64,000 bases of DNA. Origin: Adiantum capillus-veneris (lineage: Eukaryota; Streptophyta; Polypodiopsida; Polypodiales; Pteridaceae). Numbering within the stretch: position 1 is the first letter of the stretch; each line of letters begins with the position of its first letter. Location: positions 81,058,412 to 81,122,411 of the forward strand of contig CM043963.1 in NCBI GenBank assembly GCA_014529385.2, written 5' to 3'. A program made the position numbers and the translations under genes. Under the pieces are notes generated by a model. It saw only the letters and a list, made by a program, of their open reading frames with translations. It was not told where the DNA came from and made no database searches. Positions 55,770 to 64,000 of this stretch are shown here, one piece after another.

Positions 55770-57107
55770 CACTAGGTTGGTAATGGGACACTTTTATGTC
55801 CTGAGACACTTTTATGTACTGTTAAGTGACCACTTTCCTTGAATTATGTCAAGAGTTTTAAAATGGATTTTGAGGTGCCATCTGTCTAGAAAGTTGTCTC
55901 ATGATCTGAAAAAACTCGACATTTTTTTGGAATATCAATTCCATCTTTAACCTTGTCCTTGCACAACATTTCACAACCTAAACTGTGTGAAAAAACGGGT
56001 CCTTTTTTTGGCTTTTTTCAACTTTTTGCAACTATACCACTCTAGAATTCATGTTTGTGAGGTCTATAATGCTAGAGAACTATCTTTAGTAGTCCTCAAC
56101 ATGTCCTCATGCTTCTAGGGAGAAATAAATGCTAAAGTTGTAAGTTATGACCAAATTACAAAAATTGTCAAATCTTGTTTTTTAGCCAATTTTAGCTCTT
56201 CTATGATTTTTTTGGTGGCTTTCATGATATCCAAATGCAGTTTTGATTTTCTATGTCGCATATTGTAACATAAAGCTAATATTCCTTGAGTTTTGGGGCA
56301 CCTAATACCCTATTTTGCATAGTAGACAACGATGGTTGATTTTTTCAATTATAGAAGAAAACAAAACATTCTAGTATATCAAGTATAGCTTTTTCAATAT
56401 TGTTAGTTTCTTGTGACAACTACATGCATTTTGTAGGTAGTAACCATATCTAGTCATAAGGATCAAATTTGGCTAGATATTGAATAGTTTCTATGGGATT
56501 CTACAACTCATAATGTTGAACCCAGTTTTTTCATGTTTGCTATATTTAGTACTTCATCTTTGTCTCCAAGATTCCCGTTGGTAAGAGATGTATTATTCTT
56601 TTGACATGCTCCAGGGCTCCTTATGAACCTAAAGGACAATAGGGAACTAAGAAAACATGCATATATTATTTGTATTGAGCTTGGCTATAGAAACTTTCAT
56701 GATAGGTTTGCAGAATGGTAAAAATTCAACTTTTTTGTACCTATTTCTTTTGGCAAAACAAAAAATAGTGAGTGAGAAGCAATTATATGTTCTGATCACC
56801 AACCCATTGAAGTTAACTAGGGAGTTTATCTCAAGTCCTACAAAAATCCCTAATCTTATTTTTATGCAACAAAACGTAAGAAATTACTGTTTTGATGAAA
56901 ATACACTGGTCCATCAACTTTGGAGTCTTGGTGTGACCAAAAGATGAGAAATTTTTCAAGTTTCTTATTTTTTCCATGTGTAGTAGGCCTTGAACTATAA
57001 CCTCGTGAAAGGATTTTACAAAATGAGTGGATCTACTATGGTTTTGGAGGTTTTTTTCAAAACCCTGAAAGGACACTTTTATGTCCTGTTAGGTTACCAA
57101 CCTAGTG
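55770..57107. mobile_element. Non-autonomous piggyBac-like element, copy 2 (1338 bp)
   Basis: Ends CACTAGGTTGGTAA and TTACCAACCTAGTG, TTAA at 55766-55769 and 57108-57111. It splits the gypsy RT frame right after VIFQAL; removing it restores the RT-like text across TTAA. Internal sequence aligns with copy 1 throughout at moderate divergence. Confidence 0.82.
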
Positions 57108-57111
57108 TTAA

Positions 57112-57600
57112 AGCTTGAAAAATTACTGAGAGATGTTTCTTGTGTTCCTCCAAGGATTTGGAGTAGATGATGATATCATCAAAGAACACTCCAGTGAACT
57201 TCCGGTAGGCTCTAAATATTTTCTCCATCAAATGATTGAATGTGGCTGGTGCATTGGTCAAATCAAAAGGCATGATTAGATATTCATAAAGACCAAACAT
57301 TGTACACAATGGGTCTTTATAATATCTTCATTCACTATCCTTATTTGATGATAGCCACTTTTAAGGTCAATCCTACTGAAGTAGGTCAAACCTTGAAGCT
57401 TATCAAGCAGATCTTCTACGTGCGGTACGGGAAATTTGTTTTTTATAGTGATATGGTTTAGTGCTTGATAGTCCACACACATGAAATATGTACCATTTTT
57501 CTTTTGCACTAAAAGGATTGGAAAACAAAAGAGAGAAGAACAAGGCCTCACCATCCCTTTGTCTACCAATTATTGTACTTGCCTCATGATCTCCTCTTGT
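57112..57600 (-). pseudogene. Gypsy reverse transcriptase, minus strand
   Basis: MVDKGMVRPCSSLFCFPILL, NGTYFMCVDYQALNHITIKN, RIDLKSGYHQIRI, LTNAPATFNHLMEK and FFDDIIIYSKSLEEHKKHL. A frameshift lies near 57300. Closely related to the plus-strand element at 22.7 kb. Confidence 0.88.
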
Positions 57601-57708
57601 TAAGCTTGGGAAACTTGATAAGGAGGCTTGTTTGGCGGTGAACGTCCCAGTAGGAGCTCGATTCAACGGTCATCATCCCCTTGTTTTGGAGGTAAGTCCA
57701 TAGGGATA

Positions 57709-58230
57709 TCATCGTAACACATTTTGTAATCCATTTAGAAAATTAGACAAGTCTAATTCTTCTTGATTCCTAACACTTTGCTTTGTTAAAACATTAGCAT
57801 CATTTAGAGACTCTTTGACAAAAATCATGTACGCGAAAACTAAGCTTTTCATTGACTTATCAAAAACATGTGAATTTAGAATTGGTATAGTACGACCATA
57901 CTCAATAGCATCTATATACATGCTCTTTTCCCTGTAGTAGGTGAAGTAGATTCTCCTTTCAGGGAACTTCATGTTAACAGCCATGTAGTTGAACCATGGT
58001 GCCCCTAGGATAACATCCTCATGTTGGAGAGGAGAGATGAAAAAGTCTTCTTTGTTGACATAGATTTGGACATGAAGCCTCAACTTCCCAATCAAGGGAG
58101 TAACGGAGGCTTGCTCTCCCTTGAAAGCTCCATCGGCAGTTACAATATCTCCCATCTTGAAAGCTTGAATTCCCAACTTAGACCCCAACTCCGTTGATAT
58201 GAATTTGTGAGTAGAGCTAGGGTCAAACAA
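57709..58230 (-). pseudogene. Gypsy aspartic protease and linker, minus strand
   Basis: FDPSSTHKFISTELGSKLGI (DSG altered), ASVTPLIGKLRLHVQIYVNK and GAPWFNYMAVNMKFPERRIY. Open for 173 codons, longer than its 22-kb relative. Confidence 0.85.
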
Positions 58231-58398
58231 GATGAAGGCATCATGCTCCCTTACCTTTCCCCAAGCATAGGAGAGAGATGATCCTTTGCCATGAGCATCC
58301 TCTTTTGGAGCTTTGATGCTGGAAGCTATAGAAGTCTCATTGCAGGCATTTCTATTGGGGCAAGAACGATTGCCATGTCCTTGCTCCCCACACTTGAA

Positions 58399-59430
58399 TC
58401 ATTTGTGGTCCTTATGAAAAGCTTCTAGCTCTTCAGGAGAGAGTTTATTTTTACCTTTTTCAACTCCCTTCTCCTTGGACCGATTGTTGTTGTAGTTGTT
58501 GAAATTGCCTTGGGAAGAATTTTGGGCATTGTTTTTCCCCTTTGCATCACTTTTGTCTTCACTTTCCATGGGCTTGGAATTCCTTCTAGCCCCTTGTTGG
58601 AAATTGATGCATAAAACAACCATAGTGTGGTGGATTACTTCGGTGATAGAATCATGTCGTTGAGAGTTGACATACTCGGTCATTTCTTTAGGTAATCCCA
58701 CACAAAATTGTTGCTTTTGCTCGGTAAAGTATATCTTTTAAAAGACAGTAGCCTTGAGATGTAAAGCCCAAAACTTGTCCACATATTTGTGGATAGACTC
58801 TTTGGAGAGCAGCTTCAAACTCCGCCATTCGGTAAGCACTTTGTCATTTTCATCGCTTGCAAGGAATTGCTTCATGATGGAAACTCATAGAGTTTTCCAT
58901 GTCTTTGGGGCTTCGCCGTTGCCACAAAGGCTAGCCCACCATTGACGAGAAGACTTCTGGAAGTGCATAGCTACATGATGTAGCTTGGAGGACTCTGTGA
59001 AGCCCTCGTCTCCAAAGGACGCATCAAATTGCTGGATGAAGGCCAATACTTTGTCAGTAGCACCAAAGGTGCCATGATAGGTGAGAAAAAAGATACTCTT
59101 TCTACCTCTTTGAATTTCTTGAGCTTTTGGGACCTTCTCCATACAGGGTAGGATTTGTAATGGCCTCTCCACTTATATTCACTAGGAGAATATCCACTGC
59201 TTTCTTCGTAAGAGGAGGAGGGTGAAGAAGAAGGAAAAGAGGGTGACCTCTTTCTTGCCCTTTTCTTCCTTTGTTTCCTCTCTTCCCTTATGGAGTGACA
59301 AGGAGAAGGACTATGGGTTGACCGTTTCCTCTTGGGAGGAGTTGACGACCGTTTAGACCACCGTCTCCGTGGAGCCACATCTTCAAAGGAACTTAGGGAT
59401 TCGCTTCTTTCTCGTTCTTTGGATTCCTCC
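58399..59430 (-). pseudogene. Gypsy Gag with Ser/Arg-rich region, minus strand
   Basis: 59.1-59.4 kb encodes RERSESLSSFEDVAPRRRWS and RKRSPSFPSSSPSSSYEESS; 58.9-59.1 kb encodes the capsid part (FLTYHGTFGATDKVLAFIQQ); 58.4-58.7 kb reads MTEYVNSQRHDSITEVIHHT. The zinc knuckle region near 58.35 kb is decayed. It ends sharply at 59430 against an unrelated LTR. Confidence 0.82.
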
Positions 59431-60401
59431 TGTTGGCAATGGCTAAAACGTGATACACCAATTATGCACCAAGCTAGGGATGTGCTATGGATGTGCACAA
59501 TATTTTCTATTCACGTTGTGTAAGGTCTTGGGAGTTCCAAATTGTATATGCTAGAGGGCTCAACTTAATCCCATAGTAGAAAGGTTTGTGGTGTATGCCT
59601 TTATAAGAAAGCCTTTTATTCAAAGAGACTTCATTCTTGAGGATCCATTCTTGAGTACTCACTCTTGAGAGTTTACTCTTGTGTGTTCACTTTATGGATG
59701 GCCTATCCTTGAGCTTAATGTCCATGCTCAAAAGGCTAGTGCTAATCCTTTGTAATTAGAGAAGCATTTCCTAATCTAATCTCTATTTTCTTCAATAGTT
59801 TTAATTCTTCTATATTCCATTATGTCATGAAGTAGTTTCACCTTCTCATTATTCTAAATTTGAGTGTGTGTGGTGATAACTTCTTGCTCATTGACCACTC
59901 CTATCCTTCTATGGGTACTCAATTTGTGATATTTAACATCTCTAATTAAGCTGATTAAGTAGGTTCTTAATCTTGTGATTAGAGTATGTGCCCTATTGCT
60001 TGTATGTGGATGGATTTAACGAGACTCAAGTACCAAATTCACTCTTGTGTGTGTAGCTTTTGATTAAGTACCTTGATTGACATGTGGTGATTGGAGATGC
60101 CAATACCAATGCAATTAGTGTGTGCTTGTCAAGAGAGTGCTTTGAGATTTTAGTCTATATGGCAAGTTGGACTTTGGTGGGCTTAATGTGTGTAGGTGAT
60201 GCTTCATTGATGATTATGGTGTGATTAGAGTTAGTGATTCATGGCTAATATCTACTACATTGGAAGAAAATTCTCTTGAATCCACTCATCCAATATAACC
60301 AATGTTGTTCATGCTTCCATGCCCTAGCCGGGTTGCTGACCCTAGGATTGATAATTTTGTTGGTCTTGGATTGTGATTAGGTGATGCTACGATGACCCCC
60401 A
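59431..60401 (+). repeat. LTR of another gypsy-type element
   Basis: TGTTGGCAATGG...GACCCCCA, 971 bp, followed at 60407 by a PBS-like sequence. It replaces the 5' part of the minus-strand gypsy element. No second LTR is present, so only a 5' fragment (LTR plus ~160 bp leader) remains. Confidence 0.6.
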
Positions 60402-60406
60402 ATATT

Positions 60407-60424
60407 TGGTTCCGCTATCGGGGA
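60407..60424 (+). promoter_or_regulatory. Primer-binding site of the TGGCGCCG type
   Basis: TGGTTCCGCTATCGGGGA resembles the TGGCGCCGTTGTCGGGGA primer site of plant Tat/Athila gypsy elements (Asp/Glu-type tRNA), with a few changes. Confidence 0.55.
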
Positions 60425-60555
60425 TCAATAACATAAGCTAGTGAGTAGATGATAATTAGGATAGAGTAATTTCATTCATTGGTTTTGAGTGTGTGTAACT
60501 CAATTTTGGTTTGATTTGATTGTGTGTGCAAGTAATTGAAGCTAATTTTTGAGTT

Positions 60556-61270
60556 ATGAACACCCATGTGGCTACACATGGCGGAGATCTCGACTTTGCT
60601 TCCATGTTTACTCCTGACTTTCTTATGTCGGTTTTTGATGACACATTACCTTCGCATTGGATACTAGATGCGAGTGCTAGATTTCACGTCACGCGAAGTC
60701 GTGAGTGGTTTAGCACATATGCTAGTGGTATGATTGGGAGGACATGTGTGTCAAGGTGATGGTTCAGTGCATGACATAGTTGGTGGAGGAGATGTCAGGC
60801 TATCATTGCCGAGTGGTGCATCATACAGGCTGCGAGATGTACGCCATGTGCCAGGTTTGACGTAGAGCTTGATCTCTATGAGTCAGTTACGAGACAGCGG
60901 ATGCCAAATAGTGCTGGTGGATGAGCCAAGATTGCATCGTGGACATCTATCCATAGTGAGAGGTGCTAGTGTTGGCACAATTCATGCGATGCGAATTCGT
61001 CACGTGCAAGATGGCACAATCTTTTTGAATACGCAACCATGCAGAGAGACGAGGCATGCCTCCTTTGCGGATAGGTTGCATGACGCTCCGTTTGTGAGCA
61101 TGTAGAGTCAATTGTGCAAACAGTTGTGCAGCAGGGCATATCATTCTTAGATACAATGACGGATATGGATGGCTTGAGCCCTAAGGACTCATCCATGGAT
61201 ATGCTTAGGCCAGAGGCTGATGCGTGTGAGTTGGAGCTAAGCCAGAGGCTTTGGTGAGGAGTTTGTGGGC
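60556..61270 (+). pseudogene. Second copy of the copia protease block
   Basis: VATHGGDLDFASMFTPDFLM and SHWILDASARFHVTRSREWF match 53.72-54.4 kb, here with the active-site Asp kept (ILDASA). Homology starts abruptly at about 60562 and runs into the 3' LTR region. Several stops. Confidence 0.7.
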
Positions 61271-61423
61271 GATTGCTCTATGCTTCCTCTACAATTAGAG
61301 TTGGATGCACACCAATTTAGTGAGCAGTGGGCGTTGGCTGAGGTCATACTTGTGATGGCCTTGTACAGGTCACTTTGTACGGTTTTACTTTCTCTCTCAT
61401 GGCCACATTGGTCTTTACATGGG

Positions 61424-61623
61424 AGGTTGGGTAAAGCCCCATGTGGACGACAGACGGTTAGGCCAGTCACTCACCCACTTTACTTATTCATTATTTACTT
61501 TATAGAATAAGGGGGCTCATATGTTGATAATGAGTTTTAGCCCTTGCAAACACAAGTTTCCTCTTCTCCTCTCTTCTCCATTGTTGCACAGACACTCACA
61601 CACGCTCTCGCTTGCGCACTTCA
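61424..61623 (+). repeat. 3' LTR of the inner copia element
   Basis: About 200 bp, diverged from 51390-51580; purine tract CATGGGAGG precedes it and CCCAT follows. Confidence 0.85.
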
Positions 61624-61648
61624 CCCATTACTTAATATCAACAAAAGC

Positions 61649-62022
61649 TTTTCAAGGCTCACTTAAAACCGGTCACATAAGCTATCTCTGTAAATTTTAA
61701 AATAAGCTCTCATTCCAACTCAACAAAAACCATTAACAAGTTACTACGTCATAAAACCCAAAGTGAAGAGCCTGCATGCACAAGTTAACTTATACAAACA
61801 AATACATAGTACTAGTTTGATTGTGCGATCTCAATTAACATGAAGAATGCTATATTGAGTGGTGGTCCAAGAATGGAGCAGTTGCAAAGTTCAAACAACC
61901 AAGTCGAGATCTTCAAAGGATTTTATTTGAACATTGTTTGAGATATTGGCACTTACTGGCTGCTAATACCACCACCACCATATTGTGGAGGTTGCATATG
62001 CGTACCACAAGGTTCCTTGGGG

Positions 62023-62026
<4 letters not shown>
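61649..62026. other. Intergenic, no gene seen
   Basis: Unique-looking DNA flanking the nested stack on the right. Confidence 0.35.

Positions 62027-62092
<66 letters not shown>
62027..62092. repeat. (CT)n microsatellite
   Basis: About 33 CT units. Confidence 0.97.
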
Positions 62093-62094
<2 letters not shown>

Positions 62095-62560
62095 CCGAAG
62101 GAGGGGCTTTTTGCAACAACTACATGTTCGATATCAAAGGTGGAAACTCGGGAAAGAGGCTTGCATTCAATGGAGCCTGCTACCCTAGTACCCCACCGCC
62201 AAGGTCGGGAGTCGTGGGGCGTGCAGTCTGGACCATCCGTCAAAGTCGCGGGTCATGGGGCCAATGATCTCAGCCCTCCAATTTGCATGCTCTTATTTGG
62301 AGATTCGGCGCTGCAGACGACAAATCTGCAACACGTCAACAGGCAGAACATGCATGGTCTGCACACCAATCAATGCCTCCCAACTGAACAGGCAGAATTT
62401 TAGGCACGTCAACAGGCGAAATTTGCTCCAGCTGGATAAGCTCAAGGTCTGCCACCCCAGCTTCCAAAATCTCTGGCACGCTAGTACTCGGAATCTGCAC
62501 AAATTGTACCTGCACTTCAGAGAGCACTAAGGCCTCACTACCCACAACCCTTGACGGCAA

Positions 62561-62685
62561 GGAATGGCCCTGCAATGGCCATTCCCTGAAATAATGTGCT
62601 CCCACCATGGCTCATGGCCTCCGCCGGTTGCCATGCGGTCGCCTGTTATTTCAGGGAATGGCCACTGCAAGCCGCAAGGCCATTC
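62561..62685. repeat. Short palindromic element
   Basis: GGCCATTCCCTGAAATAA at 62577-62594 pairs with TTATTTCAGGGAATGGCC at 62645-62662; pairing extends outward imperfectly to GGAATGG/CCATTCC. Loop ~50 bp. It may be a tiny foldback element. Confidence 0.8.
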
Positions 62686-62699
62686 CCTACACCATCAAC

Positions 62700-63175
62700 A
62701 ACACATCCCTGAGCATAATATAGTGTTACAACAAATGAAGTTTCTTGTTTCAAAAAAAATCCTTGTAGTCCAGGCAAAGCTTCACTCTCCACAAGTGTGA
62801 CATGTCACTTGTTTACTGGTCTAGATAGTCAAAGCAGAGCTCTTCAATTGAAAGCTCCAATTTTCATTGGTTGGACATGTATCCAAGTCTAGAGGCACTA
62901 CACACTTTGCAATATAGCCCAAATTGGTTTTCCATTATTTTGCCCAAACCAAGCCAATAACACCCGAAGTGCGACTTAAGCCCATGATATGAGTAGCACA
63001 AATGTTAATTAAAGGGTTAGATTTTTGCATTAAATAATTAAAAAGACGTCTACAGAGAAATGATTGTTGCATTAATTAATCAAAAAAATGTTTACAGAGA
63101 ATGTGTAAACAACATCAGTTGGCTTGCAATTGTAGCCACCGGGCAAGAACTACTGGACTATGACAAGGAATACAT
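62700..63175. other. 3' flank of the poly(A) polymerase gene, no gene seen
   Basis: AT-rich, with a near-repeat (TTGCATTAA-TAATTAAAAA and TTGCATTAATTAATCAAAAA near 63025-63090). Likely the 3' untranslated region and flank. Confidence 0.4.
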
Positions 63176-63179
63176 TCTT

Positions 63180-64000
63180 TCACTCTAACTCATCACCTGA
63201 GCCATTCTCAGCTTGACCATGCCTTGATGGAGGCAGAGTTGGTATGCTCACACAAACTCGTTTGCTGGTAGAACCATTCATGACACGAACGTTAGCAAAC
63301 CCACTTCTCGGAGCGGTGAGATAGTACCCATTTTCTGCTCTGGTTCTCGGCACAAAACGATCATCATGTTCATTTCCCTCTTCACATCTGCCAGAGTTTG
63401 AAACTATGTCTGCTGACCACTTGAAGTTTTGGCGCAGCAAACCATTCACATCGTCTGTGGATGGATCTGCTTCCCTCCTTGAAGGAAAGATGCTTGATGA
63501 CTGAGTTGGCCTAAGCCCAGTAGAGTCAACCGAACAGGCCTTCTGTCGTTTTGGTAGAGAGTTTCTCAATTCATCAGATGCATCCCCAGCTTGGCCTTCC
63601 TGTGAAGATGTTGGAGAGTTGCTCGATGATTCCAGTCCTGAGGAAAAAAATCTTTTCGGGGAAAACACCACCAGGGAAAACAAATTGCGGGATCTGCTTC
63701 CGTCGTATGTGGGAAACATGAATTCTCATGCCACGCTTTCTGTAGCGATAAATATTGACTGAATGCCTAAACTCATCAACAGCCCCCTGTATATTGAACT
63801 GCTGCTGGCCTTCTTGAACGGGAACACCTGCATGCCCACACCGCAATCCCATGAAAAAGGCTGTGTGTTGGATTTGCTTGGAAGTATCTACAAATTCGCA
63901 GGGATAGGGATGGCATTGCAAGAGAAGCATTGTATCGCGCTCTATCCTCAGTGTCAACTGTCTAAGACGGGATTTTACCCAACCCTTCCATGTGCGCAGG
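63180..64000 (-). pseudogene. Nuclear poly(A) polymerase, C-terminal part (runs off the window)
   Basis: From the right edge the minus strand reads WKGWVKSRLRQLTLRIERDT, MLLLQCHPYPCEFVDTSKQ, HTAFFMGL, VQEGQQQFNIQGAVDEFRHS and GMRIHVSHIRRKQIPQFVFP, the RNA-binding-domain part of plant nuclear poly(A) polymerases (PAPS family). A T7 tract at about 63641-63647 coincides with a one-base frame change, after which the Ser-rich C-terminal tail (SSGLESSSNSPTSSQEG, PKRQKACS) continues to a stop at 63180. These enzymes add poly(A) tails to pre-mRNA in the nucleus. No intron interrupts about 270 codons, which is unusual for the family, so a retro-copy is possible; otherwise a real gene with a sequencing error. 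Confidence 0.75.

Larger units (their letters stand above)
51390..61623 (+). mobile_element. Inner copia element inserted in the outer 3' LTR
   Basis: 5' LTR 51390-51580 (TGTTGGGG...CACTTCA), PBS at 51583, and a diverged 3' LTR ~61424-61623 ending GCGCACTTCA. Perfect CCCAT duplications at 51385-51389 and 61624-61628 bound it. Its internal part carries Gag/protease remnants and has itself been invaded (54.72-60.56 kb). The protease block occurs twice (53.7-54.4 and 60.56-61.27 kb), so the internal history includes a duplication or a merged second copy. Confidence 0.88.
49241..61643 (+). mobile_element. Outer non-autonomous copia element, split by nested insertion
   Basis: 5' LTR 49241-49419 ends ATATCAACA. 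3' LTR starts TGTTGGAAATAT at 51231, is cut after 51389, and resumes at 61624 (CCCAT duplicate) to end ATATCAACA at 61643. The flanks AAAGC (49236-49240 and 61644-61648) are a perfect 5-bp target duplication. A TGGTATCA primer site follows the 5' LTR at 49420 and the purine tract AGGAGAGGGAGAA precedes 51231. The native internal part is only 1.8 kb and carries Gag alone. Confidence 0.92.

Overview
This window reads as nuclear DNA of a land plant. It holds Ty1/copia and Ty3/gypsy elements primed by initiator-Met tRNA, an LRR receptor-kinase pseudogene, plant-type introns, long CT/GA microsatellites and, at the right edge, the C-terminal part of a plant-type nuclear poly(A) polymerase. Most of it is repeat-derived and almost every coding region is broken. 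The species cannot be named from the sequence. I found no rRNA gene, tRNA gene or CRISPR array.

Layout. 0-4.2 kb: a multi-exon gene joins a histone H3 fold, a Ulp1/C48 cysteine protease, an acidic linker and an FCP1/NIF-like HAD phosphatase domain, with a convergent unknown gene on the minus strand. 4.4-8 kb: gypsy gag fragment, CA minisatellite, AT-rich DNA. 8-16.8 kb: a split, decayed gene with a ParB-like motif and a SAM-methyltransferase motif; an LRR-kinase pseudogene and a large inverted duplication of it sit in the long gap after its first exon. 17.3-23.9 kb: copia scrap and a gypsy element (long LTR, gag, protease, RT fused to integrase by deletion). 25 kb: fragment of the convergent partner gene. 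27.7-31.8 kb: a decayed DDE-type transposase with an accessory ORF on the opposite strand. 31.88-37.37 kb: a nearly intact copia element (192-bp LTRs, TSD CTATT). 37.37-44.9 kb: 99-bp and 41-bp tandem arrays, a family of short hairpins, and a second H3-fold/Ulp1 gene with its convergent partner. 44.96-46.93 kb: a 1.34-kb piggyBac-like non-autonomous element (TTAA TSD) beside a hAT BED-finger fragment. 49.24-61.64 kb: a nested stack, copia within copia within which lie a gypsy, a second piggyBac-like copy and another LTR; the two outer insertions are proven by perfect 5-bp duplications. 63.2-64 kb: poly(A) polymerase.

The most unusual content is the repeated association of an H3-like histone fold with a Ulp1 protease and a convergent partner protein. 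It is present in two diverged copies, with a third partner fragment. With the later copia insertion removed, the second copy lies about 8.7 kb downstream of the end of the DDE transposase and beside dense hairpin and tandem arrays. My inference is a large DNA transposon lineage that captured a histone H3 gene. A second unusual item is the ParB-like plus methyltransferase gene.
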